A stretch of DNA of 64,000 nucleotides from Bordetella sp. BOR01 (lineage in GTDB: Bacteria; Pseudomonadota; Gammaproteobacteria; Burkholderiales; Burkholderiaceae_B). This document shows, in pieces, positions 9,041-17,718 of the stretch. The position numbers were made by a program, and so were the translations under genes. Within the stretch, counting starts at the first letter, position 1. Each line of letters opens with the position of its first letter. A model generated the notes under the pieces. The model saw only the letters and a list, made by a program, of their open reading frames with translations. It ran no database searches and was not told the DNA's origin. The stretch lies in NCBI RefSeq assembly GCF_019218885.1, contig NZ_JAHUWT010000001.1:744001-808000 (forward strand). Direction: 5' to 3'.

Positions 9041-9463
9041 TCAGAAGGGCTTGAGCACTACCAGCAGCACCACCACCACCAGCAACAAGACGGGAATTTC
9101 GTTGAACCAGCGGTAGAACTTGTGAGACCGAGTGTTGCGGCCTTGCTCGAACTTGCGCAGCATGACGCCACAGGCGTGATGGTAGCCGATGATGAGCAGC
9201 ACGAAGAACAGCTTGGCATGCATCCAGCCATTGCCAGGACCCATGCCGATGCCGTAGCCGACATACAGCCACAGGCCCAGCGCCACGGCGACGATGGCCA
9301 GCATGGTGGTGAAGCGATACAGGCGGCGGGCCATCCCGACCAGACAGGACTGCACGGCCGGGTCGGACTGCTGCGCCAGGTTCACGTACAGCCGGGGCAG
9401 GTAGAACAGCCCGGCGAACCACGACGCGATGAATACGATGTGAAAGGCCTTTACCCAAAGCAT
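9041..9463 (-). CDS. hemJ: Protoporphyrinogen IX oxidase HemJ
   Basis: The 140-residue integral membrane protein has four hydrophobic segments and the HemJ (UPF0093) signature: LWVKAFHIVFIASWFAGLFYLPRLYV with the conserved His near residue 8, then GWMHAKLFFVLLIIGYHHACG with conserved His/Lys, and YRWFNEIPVLLLV. HemJ oxidises protoporphyrinogen IX to protoporphyrin IX in haem synthesis. ATG at 9463 is used because homologues start MLWVKAFH; an ATG 42 bases upstream adds an unrelated extension. It is followed by the RNA methyltransferase gene with a 30-base gap. Confidence 0.92.
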   Translation of the reverse strand: MLWVKAFHIVFIASWFAGLFYLPRLYVNLAQQSDPAVQSCLVGMARRLYRFTTMLAIVAVALGLWLYVGYGIGMGPGNGWMHAKLFFVLLIIGYHHACGVMLRKFEQGRNTRSHKFYRWFNEIPVLLLVVVVLLVVLKPF

Positions 9464-9656
9464 GCTGCGTCCGATACGGCAAAGTGATGCCCGCATTGTA
9501 GTCAAGGATGGCGGCAGGCTGCCTGGTTTGTTTGTCGAGTCCCTGCGGCGCCCTGCCGTTGCTTCGACTTTACTCGGACAGAGTCCCGCCTGCCCGAGCG
9601 CCGCAGGACGGGGCTGGAAAGCAAAACCCCTGCGCGGCGCAAAAATTGGCCCCCGG

Positions 9657-11108
9657 CTAGATCACGTACAAATCCACGTACTCATGTACGGGCATGGCCT
9701 CCAGGGTTTTCTGGTCGAGCGATGCGTCGAGGATGCGCGCCTGCTGCCGGGCCGGGAAGATGCGCGCCAGATTGGTGCGGAACTTGGCTTCCAGCAGCGG
9801 GATGCCGTCTTTGCGGCGGCGCTTGTGGCCGATCGGGTATTCGCAGACGATCTCGTCGAACTGGGTGCCGTCATTGAGTTCCACCGTCAGCGCATTGGCG
9901 ATCGAGCGCTTGTCGGGATCGTGATAGTCGCGCGTGTAGGCCGGGTCCTCGACGCAGACGATCTTGTCGCGCAGCGCGTCGATGCGCGGATCGCGGGCGA
10001 TCTCGTCTTCGTAGTCGGCAGCCGTCAGCCGTCCGAACAGCACCGGCACCGCCACCATGTACTGAATGCAGTGGTCACGGTCGGCGGGGTTGTTCAGGGG
10101 GCCTTTCTTGTCGATGATGCGGATGCACGCTTCGTGCGTGCGGATGGTTATGCGTTGGATGTCCTGGGCCGACTTGCCAGCCGCCTTGAGCCTGGCGTGG
10201 ATCTCCATGGCGCATTCCACCGCAGTCTGCGAGTGGAACTCGGCCGGGAACGAGATCTTGAACAGCACGTTTTCCATCACGTAGCTGCCATAGGGCCGCT
10301 GGAACTTGAACGGTTGCCCCTTGAACAGCACGTCGTAGAAGCCCCAGGTCTTGGCGCTGAGCACCGAGGGGTAGCCCATTTCACCGGTACGGGCAATCAG
10401 CGCCAGGCGCACGGCGCGGCTGGTGGCGTCGCCCGCTGCCCAGCTCTTGCGGCTGCCGGTATTGGGGGTATGGCGATAGGTGCGCAAGCTTTGCCCGTCG
10501 ACCCAGGCCAGCGACACGGCATTGATGGTTTCTTCGCGGCTCAGGCCCAGCATCTGCGCGACCACGGCGGTCGAAGCCACCTTGACCAGCACGACGTGGT
10601 CCAGGCCGACCTTGTTGAATGAATTCTCAAGCGCGATGCAGCCCTGGATTTCGTGCGCCTTGATCATGCCGGTGAGCACATCGCGCATCGTCAGCGGTGC
10701 CTTGCCGGCCGCCACGGCGTTGCGCGACAGCCAGTCGGCCGTGGCCAGGATGCCTCCCAGGTTGTCCGACGGATGGCCCCATTCGGCGGCCAGCCAGGTG
10801 TCGTTGAAATCGAGCCAGCGGATCATGGCGCCGATATTGAAGGCGGCCTGTACCGGGTCGAGCTGGAACTGCGTGCCTGGCACTTTGGCGCCGTTGGGCA
10901 CCATGGTGCCGGGCACGATGGGGCCCAGCAGCTTGCGGCAGGCGGGGTATTCCAGCGCTTCCAGGCCGCAGCCCAGCGTGTCGATCAGGCAGTTGCGGGC
11001 CGTTTCGTAGGCCAGGCCGCTCTTGATTTCGTAGCCCAGGACATAGTCGACGATGTCGACCAGGACCTGATCCGGGTCGGGGCGGACGTTGGAGACGGGG
11101 GTAGACAT
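9657..11108 (-). CDS. prpD: 2-methylcitrate dehydratase PrpD
   Basis: PrpD dehydrates 2-methylcitrate to 2-methylaconitate in the methylcitrate cycle of propionate breakdown. The 483-residue protein follows the enterobacterial PrpD closely through blocks such as [52 protein letters not shown] and [14 protein letters not shown], so it is a true PrpD rather than a distant MmgE/PrpD relative. Start ATG 11108 has an AGGAG ribosome site nine bases upstream. It is transcribed away from the gntR-acnD-prpF unit, sharing an 86-base divergent region with two palindromes. AcnD plus PrpF can do the same step, so the locus carries both solutions. Confidence 0.95.
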   Translation of the reverse strand: MSTPVSNVRPDPDQVLVDIVDYVLGYEIKSGLAYETARNCLIDTLGCGLEALEYPACRKLLGPIVPGTMVPNGAKVPGTQFQLDPVQAAFNIGAMIRWLDFNDTWLAAEWGHPSDNLGGILATADWLSRNAVAAGKAPLTMRDVLTGMIKAHEIQGCIALENSFNKVGLDHVVLVKVASTAVVAQMLGLSREETINAVSLAWVDGQSLRTYRHTPNTGSRKSWAAGDATSRAVRLALIARTGEMGYPSVLSAKTWGFYDVLFKGQPFKFQRPYGSYVMENVLFKISFPAEFHSQTAVECAMEIHARLKAAGKSAQDIQRITIRTHEACIRIIDKKGPLNNPADRDHCIQYMVAVPVLFGRLTAADYEDEIARDPRIDALRDKIVCVEDPAYTRDYHDPDKRSIANALTVELNDGTQFDEIVCEYPIGHKRRRKDGIPLLEAKFRTNLARIFPARQQARILDASLDQKTLEAMPVHEYVDLYVI

Positions 11109-11121
11109 GGTGGGCTCCTGG

Positions 11122-11197
11122 GATTGTTGACAATCTGGCTTCACAAACACAGTTTAGCTATAATTTGGCAGGTAATAACACAGTGATTGTCGACATG
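11122..11197. promoter_or_regulatory. Divergent prpD/gntR promoter with two FCD-type operators
   Basis: The FadR/FCD-like palindrome GATTGTTGACAATC lies at 11122-11135 (core TTGT-N2-ACAA), and a related half-degenerate site TGATTGTCGACATG at 11184-11197 overlaps the gntR start codon. A good -10 box TATAAT is at 11159-11164, reading toward gntR, but no convincing -35 was found at 17 bases. The likely ligand-responsive repressor is the adjacent GntR protein; one site would cover prpD expression and one its own start (inferred). Confidence 0.6.
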
Positions 11198-11905
11198 ACG
11201 ACCAAAATCCTGACATTGCCGGTGTCCCCGGGCGAGGCGGAAACGCTGTCGGACCACGTCTTCCGCAAGATCCAGTCGGCCATCGTCAAGGGCGAGATCG
11301 CGCCTGGCAGCAAGATGTCCGAGCCCGAACTGGCGCGCACCTACGGTATCAGCCGCGGCCCGCTGCGTGAAGCCATCCACCGGCTCGAGGGCCAGCGGCT
11401 GCTGGTGCGCGTCCCCCACGTGGGCGCGCGGGTGGTGGCGCTTAGCCAGCAAGAATTGTGCGAGCTCTACCAGATCCGCGAATCCCTGGAAGGCATGGCC
11501 TGTCGCCTGGCCGCCGAACGCATGACGCCGGCGGTGGCCGGCGAGCTGCGCAGCGTGCTCGAGGCGCACGAGCGCGACGAGGCCTTCCAGGCCGGGCGCG
11601 GCTACTACCAGCAGGAAGGCGACTACGATTTCCACTACCGCATCGTGCAGGCCAGCGGCAACCAGATGCTGATCCGCATGCTTTGCGACGAACTCTACCA
11701 ACTGGCGCGCATGTACCGCATCCAGTATTCGGCCACGCCCAATCGCCCCCGCCAGGCGTACGCCGAGCATCATCGCATTCTCGACGCCATCGCCGATGGC
11801 GACGGCGAATTGGCGGAACTCCTGATGCGCAGGCACATCCGCGCATCGCGTCTCAACATTGAACATCAGATCGCGCAGGGCAACCTGCAGCGCACCGAGG
11901 CATGA
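11195..11905 (+). CDS. GntR-family (FCD) transcriptional regulator of the methylcitrate genes
   Basis: This 236-residue regulator has an N-terminal winged helix (residues about 15-75: LSDHVFRKIQSAIVKGEIAPGSKMSEPELARTYGISRGPLREAIHRLE split here over motif) and a C-terminal all-helical FCD ligand domain with the metal-site pattern D-F-H...H...H. It probably represses acnD-prpF and the divergent prpD and responds to a methylcitrate-cycle acid. ATG at 11195 is preferred over TTG at 11165, because the -10 box lies at 11159-11164. Its TGA overlaps the acnD ATG (ATGA at 11902-11905), so the two are translationally coupled. Confidence 0.88.
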   Translation: MTTKILTLPVSPGEAETLSDHVFRKIQSAIVKGEIAPGSKMSEPELARTYGISRGPLREAIHRLEGQRLLVRVPHVGARVVALSQQELCELYQIRESLEGMACRLAAERMTPAVAGELRSVLEAHERDEAFQAGRGYYQQEGDYDFHYRIVQASGNQMLIRMLCDELYQLARMYRIQYSATPNRPRQAYAEHHRILDAIADGDGELAELLMRRHIRASRLNIEHQIAQGNLQRTEA

Positions 11906-14517
11906 ACATCAAATACCGCAAGCCCCTGCCCGGCACCAGCCTGGACTACTTCGACATGCGCGCCGCCGTAGAGGCGATCGCGCCTGGCGCCTATGACGGC
12001 CTGCCCTATACCTCTCGGGTACTGGCCGAAAACCTGGTGCGCCGCTGCGATCCGTCGCTGCTCGACGATGCGCTGCGGCAACTGATCGAGCGCCGCCGCG
12101 ACCTTGATTTCCCGTGGTTTCCGGCCCGCGTGGTGTGCCACGACATTCTCGGGCAGACCGCGCTGGTGGATCTTGCCGGCCTGCGCGATGCTATCGCGGA
12201 CAAGGGCGGCGACCCGGCCAAGGTGAACCCGGTGGTTCCGGTGCAGCTGATTGTCGACCACTCGCTGGCGGTCGAGCACGGCGGCTTCGAGCCCGATGCG
12301 TTCGAGAAAAACCGCGCTGTGGAAGATCGACGCAACGAAGACCGCTTCCACTTCATCGACTGGACCCGCGAGGCGTTCCGCAATGTCGATGTGGTGCCGC
12401 CGGGCAACGGCATCATGCACCAGATCAACCTCGAGCGCATGTCGCCGGTCATCCATGCCCAGGACGGCGTGGCCTATCCGGACACGCTGGTGGGCACCGA
12501 CAGCCACACCCCGCACGTCGATGCGCTGGGCGTGCTCGCCGTCGGGGTGGGCGGCCTGGAAGCCGAAAGCGTCATGCTGGGCCGCGCTTCCTGGATGCGC
12601 CTGCCGGACATCGTGGGCGTCGAACTGACGGGCCGCCGCCAGCCGGGCATCACCGCCACCGACATCGTGCTGACCCTGACCGAATTCCTGCGCAAGGAAA
12701 AAGTCGTGGGCGCCTACCTGGAATTCTTTGGCGAGGGCGCAGCCAGCCTGACGCTGGGCGACCGCGCCACCATCTCGAACATGGCGCCGGAATACGGCGC
12801 CACGGCGGCGATGTTCTCGATCGACCAGCAGACCATCGACTACCTGAAGCTGACTGGCCGCGACGACGCGCAGGTGCGGCTGGTGGAAACCTATGCCAAG
12901 GCCGCCGGCCTGTGGTCCGACAGCCTGGATCAGGTGCAGTTCGAGCGCGTGCTGCGATTCGATTTGTCCAGCGTGGTGCGCACGCTGGCCGGGCCGTCCA
13001 ACCCGCACCGCCGGCTGCCCGTGGCCGACCTGGCCGAGCGCGGTATCGCCGGCCCTGCCGAGATCCAGCCCGGCCTGATGCCCGACGGGGCGGTGATCAT
13101 CGCCGCCATCACCAGTTGCACCAACACCAGCAATCCTCGCAACGTCATCGCGGCGGGCCTGCTGGCGCGCAATGCCAACCGCGCGGGCCTGACCCGCAAA
13201 CCCTGGGTGAAGACCTCGCTTGCTCCCGGGTCGAAGGCGGTATCGCTGTACCTGGATGAAGCCGGCCTGACCACCGAGCTCGAGCAACTGGGCTTCGGCG
13301 TCGTCGCCTTTGCCTGTACCACCTGCAACGGCATGTCCGGCGCGCTGGACCCGAAAATCCAGCAAGAGATCATCGATCGCGACCTGTATTCCACCGCTGT
13401 GCTGTCGGGCAACCGCAACTTCGACGGGCGCATCCACCCCTATGCCAAGCAAGCCTTCCTGGCCTCGCCGCCGCTGGTCGTGGCCTACGCGATCGCCGGC
13501 ACCATCCGCTTCGACATCGAGCAGGACGTGCTGGGCACCGACACCAGCGGCAAGCCGGTACGCCTGAAAGACATCTGGCCCAGCGACGAAGAGATCGACG
13601 AGGTGGTCGCCTCGGCCGTCAAGCCGGATCATTTCCGCAAGGTCTACGAGCCCATGTTCGGTATCCGGGACCAGCGCCGCGAGGCGGTCAGCCCGCTTTA
13701 CCAGTGGCGCCCCACCAGCACGTATATTCGCCGTCCCCCGTACTGGGAAGGCGCGCTGGCTGGCGCGTGCACCCTGCGAGGCATGCGTCCGCTTGCGCTG
13801 CTGGGCGACAACATCACAACCGACCATCTCTCGCCGTCCAACGCCATCTTGCTCGATAGCGCAGCCGGCGAGTACCTGGCGAAAATGGGCTTGCCCGAAG
13901 AAGACTTCAATTCCTACGCCACCCACCGGGGCGACCACCTGACCGCGCAGCGCGCCACCTTTGCGAATCCCAAGCTGTACAACGAAATGGTGCGCGACGC
14001 GGCTGGCGGCGTGAGGCAGGGGTCGCTGGCGCGTGTCGAACCGGAAGGCAAGGTGATGCGCATGTGGGAAGCCATCGAAACCTACATGCAACGCAAGCAG
14101 CCGCTGATCATCGTCGCGGGCGCCGACTACGGCCAGGGTTCCTCGCGCGACTGGGCTGCCAAGGGCGTGCGCCTGGCCGGCGTAGAGGCCATCGCCGCCG
14201 AAGGCTTCGAGCGTATCCACCGCACCAACCTGATCGGCATGGGCGTGCTGCCGCTGGAATTCAAGCCCGGCACCAACCGTACGACGCTGGCGCTGGATGG
14301 CACTGAAACCTACGACGTCGTGGGCGAGCGCCGCCCGCGCGCCGACCTGACGCTGGTCGTGCACCGCCAGGACGGACAGGCTGTGGAAGTGCCCGTGACC
14401 TGCCGCCTGGATACCGCCGAAGAAGTGTCGATCTACGAGGCCGGCGGTGTGTTGCAACGTTTCGCGCAAGACTTCCTCGAAGCCCAGTCCGCGGGCGCCG
14501 CCCGCAAGGCAGGCTGA
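11902..14517 (+). CDS. acnD: Fe/S-dependent 2-methylcitrate dehydratase AcnD
   Basis: AcnD is an aconitase-family enzyme that dehydrates 2-methylcitrate; its product needs PrpF for isomerisation before hydration to 2-methylisocitrate. The 871-residue protein carries the three [4Fe-4S] cysteines at 406 (ITSCTNTS), 472 and 475 (CTTCNG), the VGTDSHTPHVDALG substrate loop, and the swivel domain with GDNITTDHLSPSNAI and GADYGQGSSRDWAAKG. It starts within the stop codon of the GntR gene and is followed 69 bases later by prpF. Length and motifs match AcnD rather than AcnA or AcnB; the neighbouring prpF settles the choice. Confidence 0.95.
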   Translation: MNIKYRKPLPGTSLDYFDMRAAVEAIAPGAYDGLPYTSRVLAENLVRRCDPSLLDDALRQLIERRRDLDFPWFPARVVCHDILGQTALVDLAGLRDAIADKGGDPAKVNPVVPVQLIVDHSLAVEHGGFEPDAFEKNRAVEDRRNEDRFHFIDWTREAFRNVDVVPPGNGIMHQINLERMSPVIHAQDGVAYPDTLVGTDSHTPHVDALGVLAVGVGGLEAESVMLGRASWMRLPDIVGVELTGRRQPGITATDIVLTLTEFLRKEKVVGAYLEFFGEGAASLTLGDRATISNMAPEYGATAAMFSIDQQTIDYLKLTGRDDAQVRLVETYAKAAGLWSDSLDQVQFERVLRFDLSSVVRTLAGPSNPHRRLPVADLAERGIAGPAEIQPGLMPDGAVIIAAITSCTNTSNPRNVIAAGLLARNANRAGLTRKPWVKTSLAPGSKAVSLYLDEAGLTTELEQLGFGVVAFACTTCNGMSGALDPKIQQEIIDRDLYSTAVLSGNRNFDGRIHPYAKQAFLASPPLVVAYAIAGTIRFDIEQDVLGTDTSGKPVRLKDIWPSDEEIDEVVASAVKPDHFRKVYEPMFGIRDQRREAVSPLYQWRPTSTYIRRPPYWEGALAGACTLRGMRPLALLGDNITTDHLSPSNAILLDSAAGEYLAKMGLPEEDFNSYATHRGDHLTAQRATFANPKLYNEMVRDAAGGVRQGSLARVEPEGKVMRMWEAIETYMQRKQPLIIVAGADYGQGSSRDWAAKGVRLAGVEAIAAEGFERIHRTNLIGMGVLPLEFKPGTNRTTLALDGTETYDVVGERRPRADLTLVVHRQDGQAVEVPVTCRLDTAEEVSIYEAGGVLQRFAQDFLEAQSAGAARKAG

Positions 14518-14531
14518 TTCTTACCCGCAAG

Positions 14532-14554
14532 CGCAGCGCCGCATGGGCGCTGCG
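14532..14554 (+). other. Intercistronic hairpin between acnD and prpF
   Basis: A GC-rich stem GCAGCGCC-N5-GGCGCTGC (14533-14553, extendable by one C-G pair) lies 15 bases after the acnD stop and 33 bases before prpF. It is followed by TATTTCC, too weak a T-tract for full termination. It may protect the acnD 3' end or lower prpF expression. Confidence 0.5.
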
Positions 14555-14586
14555 TATTTCCGATATCCAGTTTTCAGGACGGCATC

Positions 14587-15783
14587 ATGGCCCAAGCACC
14601 CCAGATCAGGATTCCCGCCACCTATATGCGCGGCGGCACGAGCAAAGGCGTGTTCTTCAAGCTGACAGACCTGCCCGAGGCGGCCCAGGTACCCGGCCCC
14701 GACCGCGATGCGCTGCTGCTGCGCGTGATCGGCAGCCCCGACCCGTACGGCAAGCAGATCGACGGCATGGGCGGGGCAACTTCCAGCACCAGCAAGACAG
14801 TCATTCTTTCCCGGAGCCGTCGTCCGGACCACGATGTGGACTACCTGTTTGGCCAGGTATCCATCGACCAGCCGTTCGTGGACTGGAGCGGCAATTGCGG
14901 TAACTTGTCCGCCGCGGTCGGCCCTTTTGCTATCGCCAATGGCCTGGTCGATCCGCAGCGGGTGCCCGAAAACGGCGTGGCTATCGTGCGGATCTGGCAA
15001 GCCAATATCAGCAAGACCATCATTGCCCACGTACCCATGTCCGGCGGCGTGGTGCAAGAGACGGGCGACTTCGAACTGGACGGCGTGACCTTCCCGGCCG
15101 CCGAGGTGCGTCTCGAATTCATAGATCCGGCCGAAGCCGGGGAAGAGGGCGGTTCGATGTTTCCCACCGGCAACCTGGTGGACGAGCTCGAGGTGCCGGG
15201 CGTGGGCACTTTCAAGGCCACTTTCATCAATTCCGGCATCCCCGCCATCTTTCTTGACGCCGCGGCGCTGGGCTATACCGGTACCGAGCTGCAGAACGAC
15301 ATTAACGACGATCCTGCCGCGCTGGCGCGCTTCGAGGCCATCCGGGCCCACGGCGCGGTGCGTATGGGCCTGATCGGTTCGGTGCAAGAGGCCACCGGCC
15401 GCCAGCACACGCCCAAGGTTGCTTTCGTGGCCAGGCCGGCGGGCTACGTCGCCTCCAGCGGCAAGCCGATTGACGCGAGCGATGTCGACGTACTGGTGCG
15501 CGCCCTGTCGATGGGCAAGCTGCATCACGCCATGATGGGCGCGGCCTCGGTGGCCATCGCCACGGCGGCCGCGGTGCCTGGCACGCTGGTCAACCTGGCC
15601 GCGGGTGGCGGCGAGCGCGACGGCGTGCGCTTCGGCCACCCGTCGGGCACGCTGCGCGTGGGCGCGCAGGCGAGTTTGGTCGATGGCCAGTGGACAGTCA
15701 CCAAGGCCGTCATGTCGCGCAGCGCCCGCGTGATGATGGAAGGTTGGGTGCGGGTACCGTGGGCACCGGGCGCTGCGAAATAA
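14587..15783 (+). CDS. prpF: 2-methylaconitate isomerase PrpF
   Basis: PrpF isomerises the 2-methylaconitate made by AcnD (double-bond/cis-trans isomerisation) so that it can be hydrated to 2-methylisocitrate. The 398-residue protein begins with IRIPATYMRGGTSKGVFFKLTDLP, the family signature including the proposed catalytic Lys, and contains the second half-repeat INSGIPAIFL and the DWSGNCGNLSAAVGPFAI segment characteristic of the diaminopimelate-epimerase fold. Its position directly after acnD is the usual pairing. It ends facing the minus-strand organosulfur operon, with about 100 bases between. Confidence 0.95.
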   Translation: MAQAPQIRIPATYMRGGTSKGVFFKLTDLPEAAQVPGPDRDALLLRVIGSPDPYGKQIDGMGGATSSTSKTVILSRSRRPDHDVDYLFGQVSIDQPFVDWSGNCGNLSAAVGPFAIANGLVDPQRVPENGVAIVRIWQANISKTIIAHVPMSGGVVQETGDFELDGVTFPAAEVRLEFIDPAEAGEEGGSMFPTGNLVDELEVPGVGTFKATFINSGIPAIFLDAAALGYTGTELQNDINDDPAALARFEAIRAHGAVRMGLIGSVQEATGRQHTPKVAFVARPAGYVASSGKPIDASDVDVLVRALSMGKLHHAMMGAASVAIATAAAVPGTLVNLAAGGGERDGVRFGHPSGTLRVGAQASLVDGQWTVTKAVMSRSARVMMEGWVRVPWAPGAAK

Positions 15784-15836
15784 GGCGCACGGCATGCCGG
15801 GTATCAGACACCGAGGCGGGACGGGGCTGCACACAG

Positions 15837-15870
15837 CAGTGTCTGGCACCTAACGGAGCCAGGCACCTGG
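15837..15870 (-). repeat. GGTGCCTG-type intergenic repeat, copy 1
   Basis: On the minus strand CCAGGTGCCTGGCTCC is followed by a second GGTGCCAGACAC unit. A related unit (CCAGGTGCCTGATTCC then GTGTCAGGCACC) lies at 47158-47190. Here it lies between the convergent prpF and flavin-monooxygenase genes. It looks like a member of a dispersed short repeat family. Confidence 0.55.
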
Positions 15871-15883
15871 CAGTATCCGAGAC

Positions 15884-16963
15884 TTAGCGGGTCAACGCCC
15901 GCACGCGCGGCATGACCTCGGCGGCGAAGCGCTCTTGTTCGCTGATCATCGGGAAGAACGACAGCAAGAAGGTGTTGATGCCGATCGCATGGAACTGTGC
16001 AACGCGTTCGGCGACCTGGTCATAGCTGCCGACGAAGCCGGGAATGGTGCCCCCGTTGGCGCCTATCATCCGGCCTTCCTTGTATTGCTTGACGTAGTGG
16101 ATGGTCTTCGCTTCGGGATCGATATGATCGCCACGGCGGCGAGCCGTATCGTTGGCGCCGTCCTGGACCGCCAGCCAGTAGGCCAGTTCTTCCTGGGCCT
16201 GTGCTTCGGTTTCCCTGACCAGGGAATAGCCGGTGGTGCCGAACGTGATCGGCGCACCGGCACGAGGGCGGCTTGCCACGTCCTTGATCATCGGCTCCAA
16301 GTCCTGGGGCGGGCGCCCGTTCACCAGCCAGCAGTCGGCATGTTCCACCGCCAACTGCCGTCCCGGCTCGGACTCTCCGCCGGAATAGATATATGGCCGG
16401 CCGCGCGTGCGCGCGGCCGGCCGCAGCGAGAAATCCTCTAGTGTGAACGCCTCGCCCGCGTGGGTGACCGACCGGCCCTCGGTGAGCTCGCGCACCACCT
16501 GTATCCATTCGGCGCTGTAGGCATAGCGGGCATCGTGCGGCGGGAAGCCGATGCCGGACAACTCGAGTTCCGGGCGGTACCATGCGCTGACCAGGTTGAT
16601 CGCGAAGCGGCCGTTGCTGATGTCCTCGATGCCCAGGGCCATTTTCGCCAGGACCGCGGGATGCACCAGGCGCGGCTTGATCGCAGCGATGATCTCGATG
16701 CGCTCGGTCAAAGCTGCCAAGCCGGCCGCTGCCGTCCACGCATCCAGCACCTCGGCATCCTGGCCCTGCGGATTGATGGTGTGCTGGGCGATCAAGGCGG
16801 TATCGAAACCGCAGCGCTCGGCGCTGAGCACCACGTCGCGGGCCAGGGAGAACGGCGCGCCTGCGTTTTCCTGCCCGGGGTCCTGAACCCAATGCCCGCG
16901 ATGCGGGGCCCATATGCCGAACCGCACCGGTTGCGTCGCCGGTGTGGAGTCTGTCTTGCTCAT
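15884..16963 (-). CDS. Flavin-dependent monooxygenase, SfnG/SsuD-like
   Basis: The 359-residue protein is a bacterial-luciferase-family (LLM class) FMNH2-dependent monooxygenase. Family features are FGIWAPHRG at the N-terminus, AERCGFDTALIAQH, the ISNGRFAINLVSAWYRPE segment that resembles SfnG and SsuD, and YIYSGGESEPGRQLAVEHADCWL. Such enzymes cleave the C-S bond of sulfones or alkanesulfonates to release sulfite. It is the last gene of a seven-gene operon and its ATG overlaps the stop of the ABC ATPase gene by four bases. No flavin reductase (SsuE/MsuE type) is in the window, so FMNH2 must come from elsewhere. Substrate is inferred only from context. Confidence 0.85.
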   Translation of the reverse strand: MSKTDSTPATQPVRFGIWAPHRGHWVQDPGQENAGAPFSLARDVVLSAERCGFDTALIAQHTINPQGQDAEVLDAWTAAAGLAALTERIEIIAAIKPRLVHPAVLAKMALGIEDISNGRFAINLVSAWYRPELELSGIGFPPHDARYAYSAEWIQVVRELTEGRSVTHAGEAFTLEDFSLRPAARTRGRPYIYSGGESEPGRQLAVEHADCWLVNGRPPQDLEPMIKDVASRPRAGAPITFGTTGYSLVRETEAQAQEELAYWLAVQDGANDTARRRGDHIDPEAKTIHYVKQYKEGRMIGANGGTIPGFVGSYDQVAERVAQFHAIGINTFLLSFFPMISEQERFAAEVMPRVRALTR

Positions 16964-17718
16964 GTCTCGTGTTTCTCCAGTCCAAGGCCGTCCAGCAGTT
17001 GCTCGCGCAAGGGCAGGATGTCGGCCTGGGTGCGGCTGCGCGGTCTTGGCAGCCGGATGTCGTGGCGTGCGACGATGCGCCCCTGTTCGAGCACCAGGAC
17101 GCGGTCCGCCAGCAGGATGGCCTCTTCGACGTCATGGGTGACCAGCAGCGCCGCCATGCGATGCCGCGTCCATAGATCCGCCACCAGTGTTTGCATTTGC
17201 ATGCGTGTCAATGCATCAAGCGCGCCGAAAGGTTCGTCCAGCAACAGCAGGCGGGGGCGCCGTAACAGGGCCCGGCAGATGGCCACCCGCTGTGCCTGGC
17301 CGCCCGACAGCGTGGCGGGGTAAGCGTCTATCTTGTCGGCCAGCCAGACCTCGGCCAGCGCAGCCGCGGCAATTTCCCGTCGTTTCCTGCGCGGTGCACG
17401 CAAGCCCAGGGTGATGTTTTCCCATACCCGTTTCCATGGCACCAGGCGGGCGTCCTGGAACACGTAGCCTGCGTTCAGGTCGGCCTGGACAGATCCGCTG
17501 GCCCCGGTGTCGAGGCCACTAAGGATGCGCAACAGCGTGGACTTTCCCGAGCCGCTGCGGCCGATCAGCGCAACGAACTCGCCCTGGCCGATATCCAGGT
17601 CGATCTGTGCCAGCACGTCGCGGCCGTCGAAGCGGCGCCCGACACCGCGCATGTGCACGACGCCGGCCCGCGGTTCGGGAAGCTGCCTTGACGGGATTGA
17701 CGCCATCACTGCGCTCAT
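16960..17718 (-). CDS. ABC transporter ATPase, SsuB/TauB type
   Basis: This 252-residue ATPase has Walker A GRSGSGKST, Q-loop VFQDARLVPW, signature LSGGQAQRVAICRALLRRP, Walker B LLLLDEPFGALD and the switch His in VTHDVEEA. The whole pattern matches ATPases of nitrate/sulfonate/taurine importers (SsuB, TauB). It overlaps the permease gene (ATGA-type, 17715-17718) upstream and the monooxygenase gene downstream, so the three are translationally coupled. Confidence 0.92.
   Translation of the reverse strand: MSAVMASIPSRQLPEPRAGVVHMRGVGRRFDGRDVLAQIDLDIGQGEFVALIGRSGSGKSTLLRILSGLDTGASGSVQADLNAGYVFQDARLVPWKRVWENITLGLRAPRRKRREIAAAALAEVWLADKIDAYPATLSGGQAQRVAICRALLRRPRLLLLDEPFGALDALTRMQMQTLVADLWTRHRMAALLVTHDVEEAILLADRVLVLEQGRIVARHDIRLPRPRSRTQADILPLREQLLDGLGLEKHET

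Noticed and set aside
11866-14469. Long minus-strand open frame opposite acnD
   Set aside because: It is an antisense shadow of the aconitase-family gene, whose catalytic cysteines are intact.
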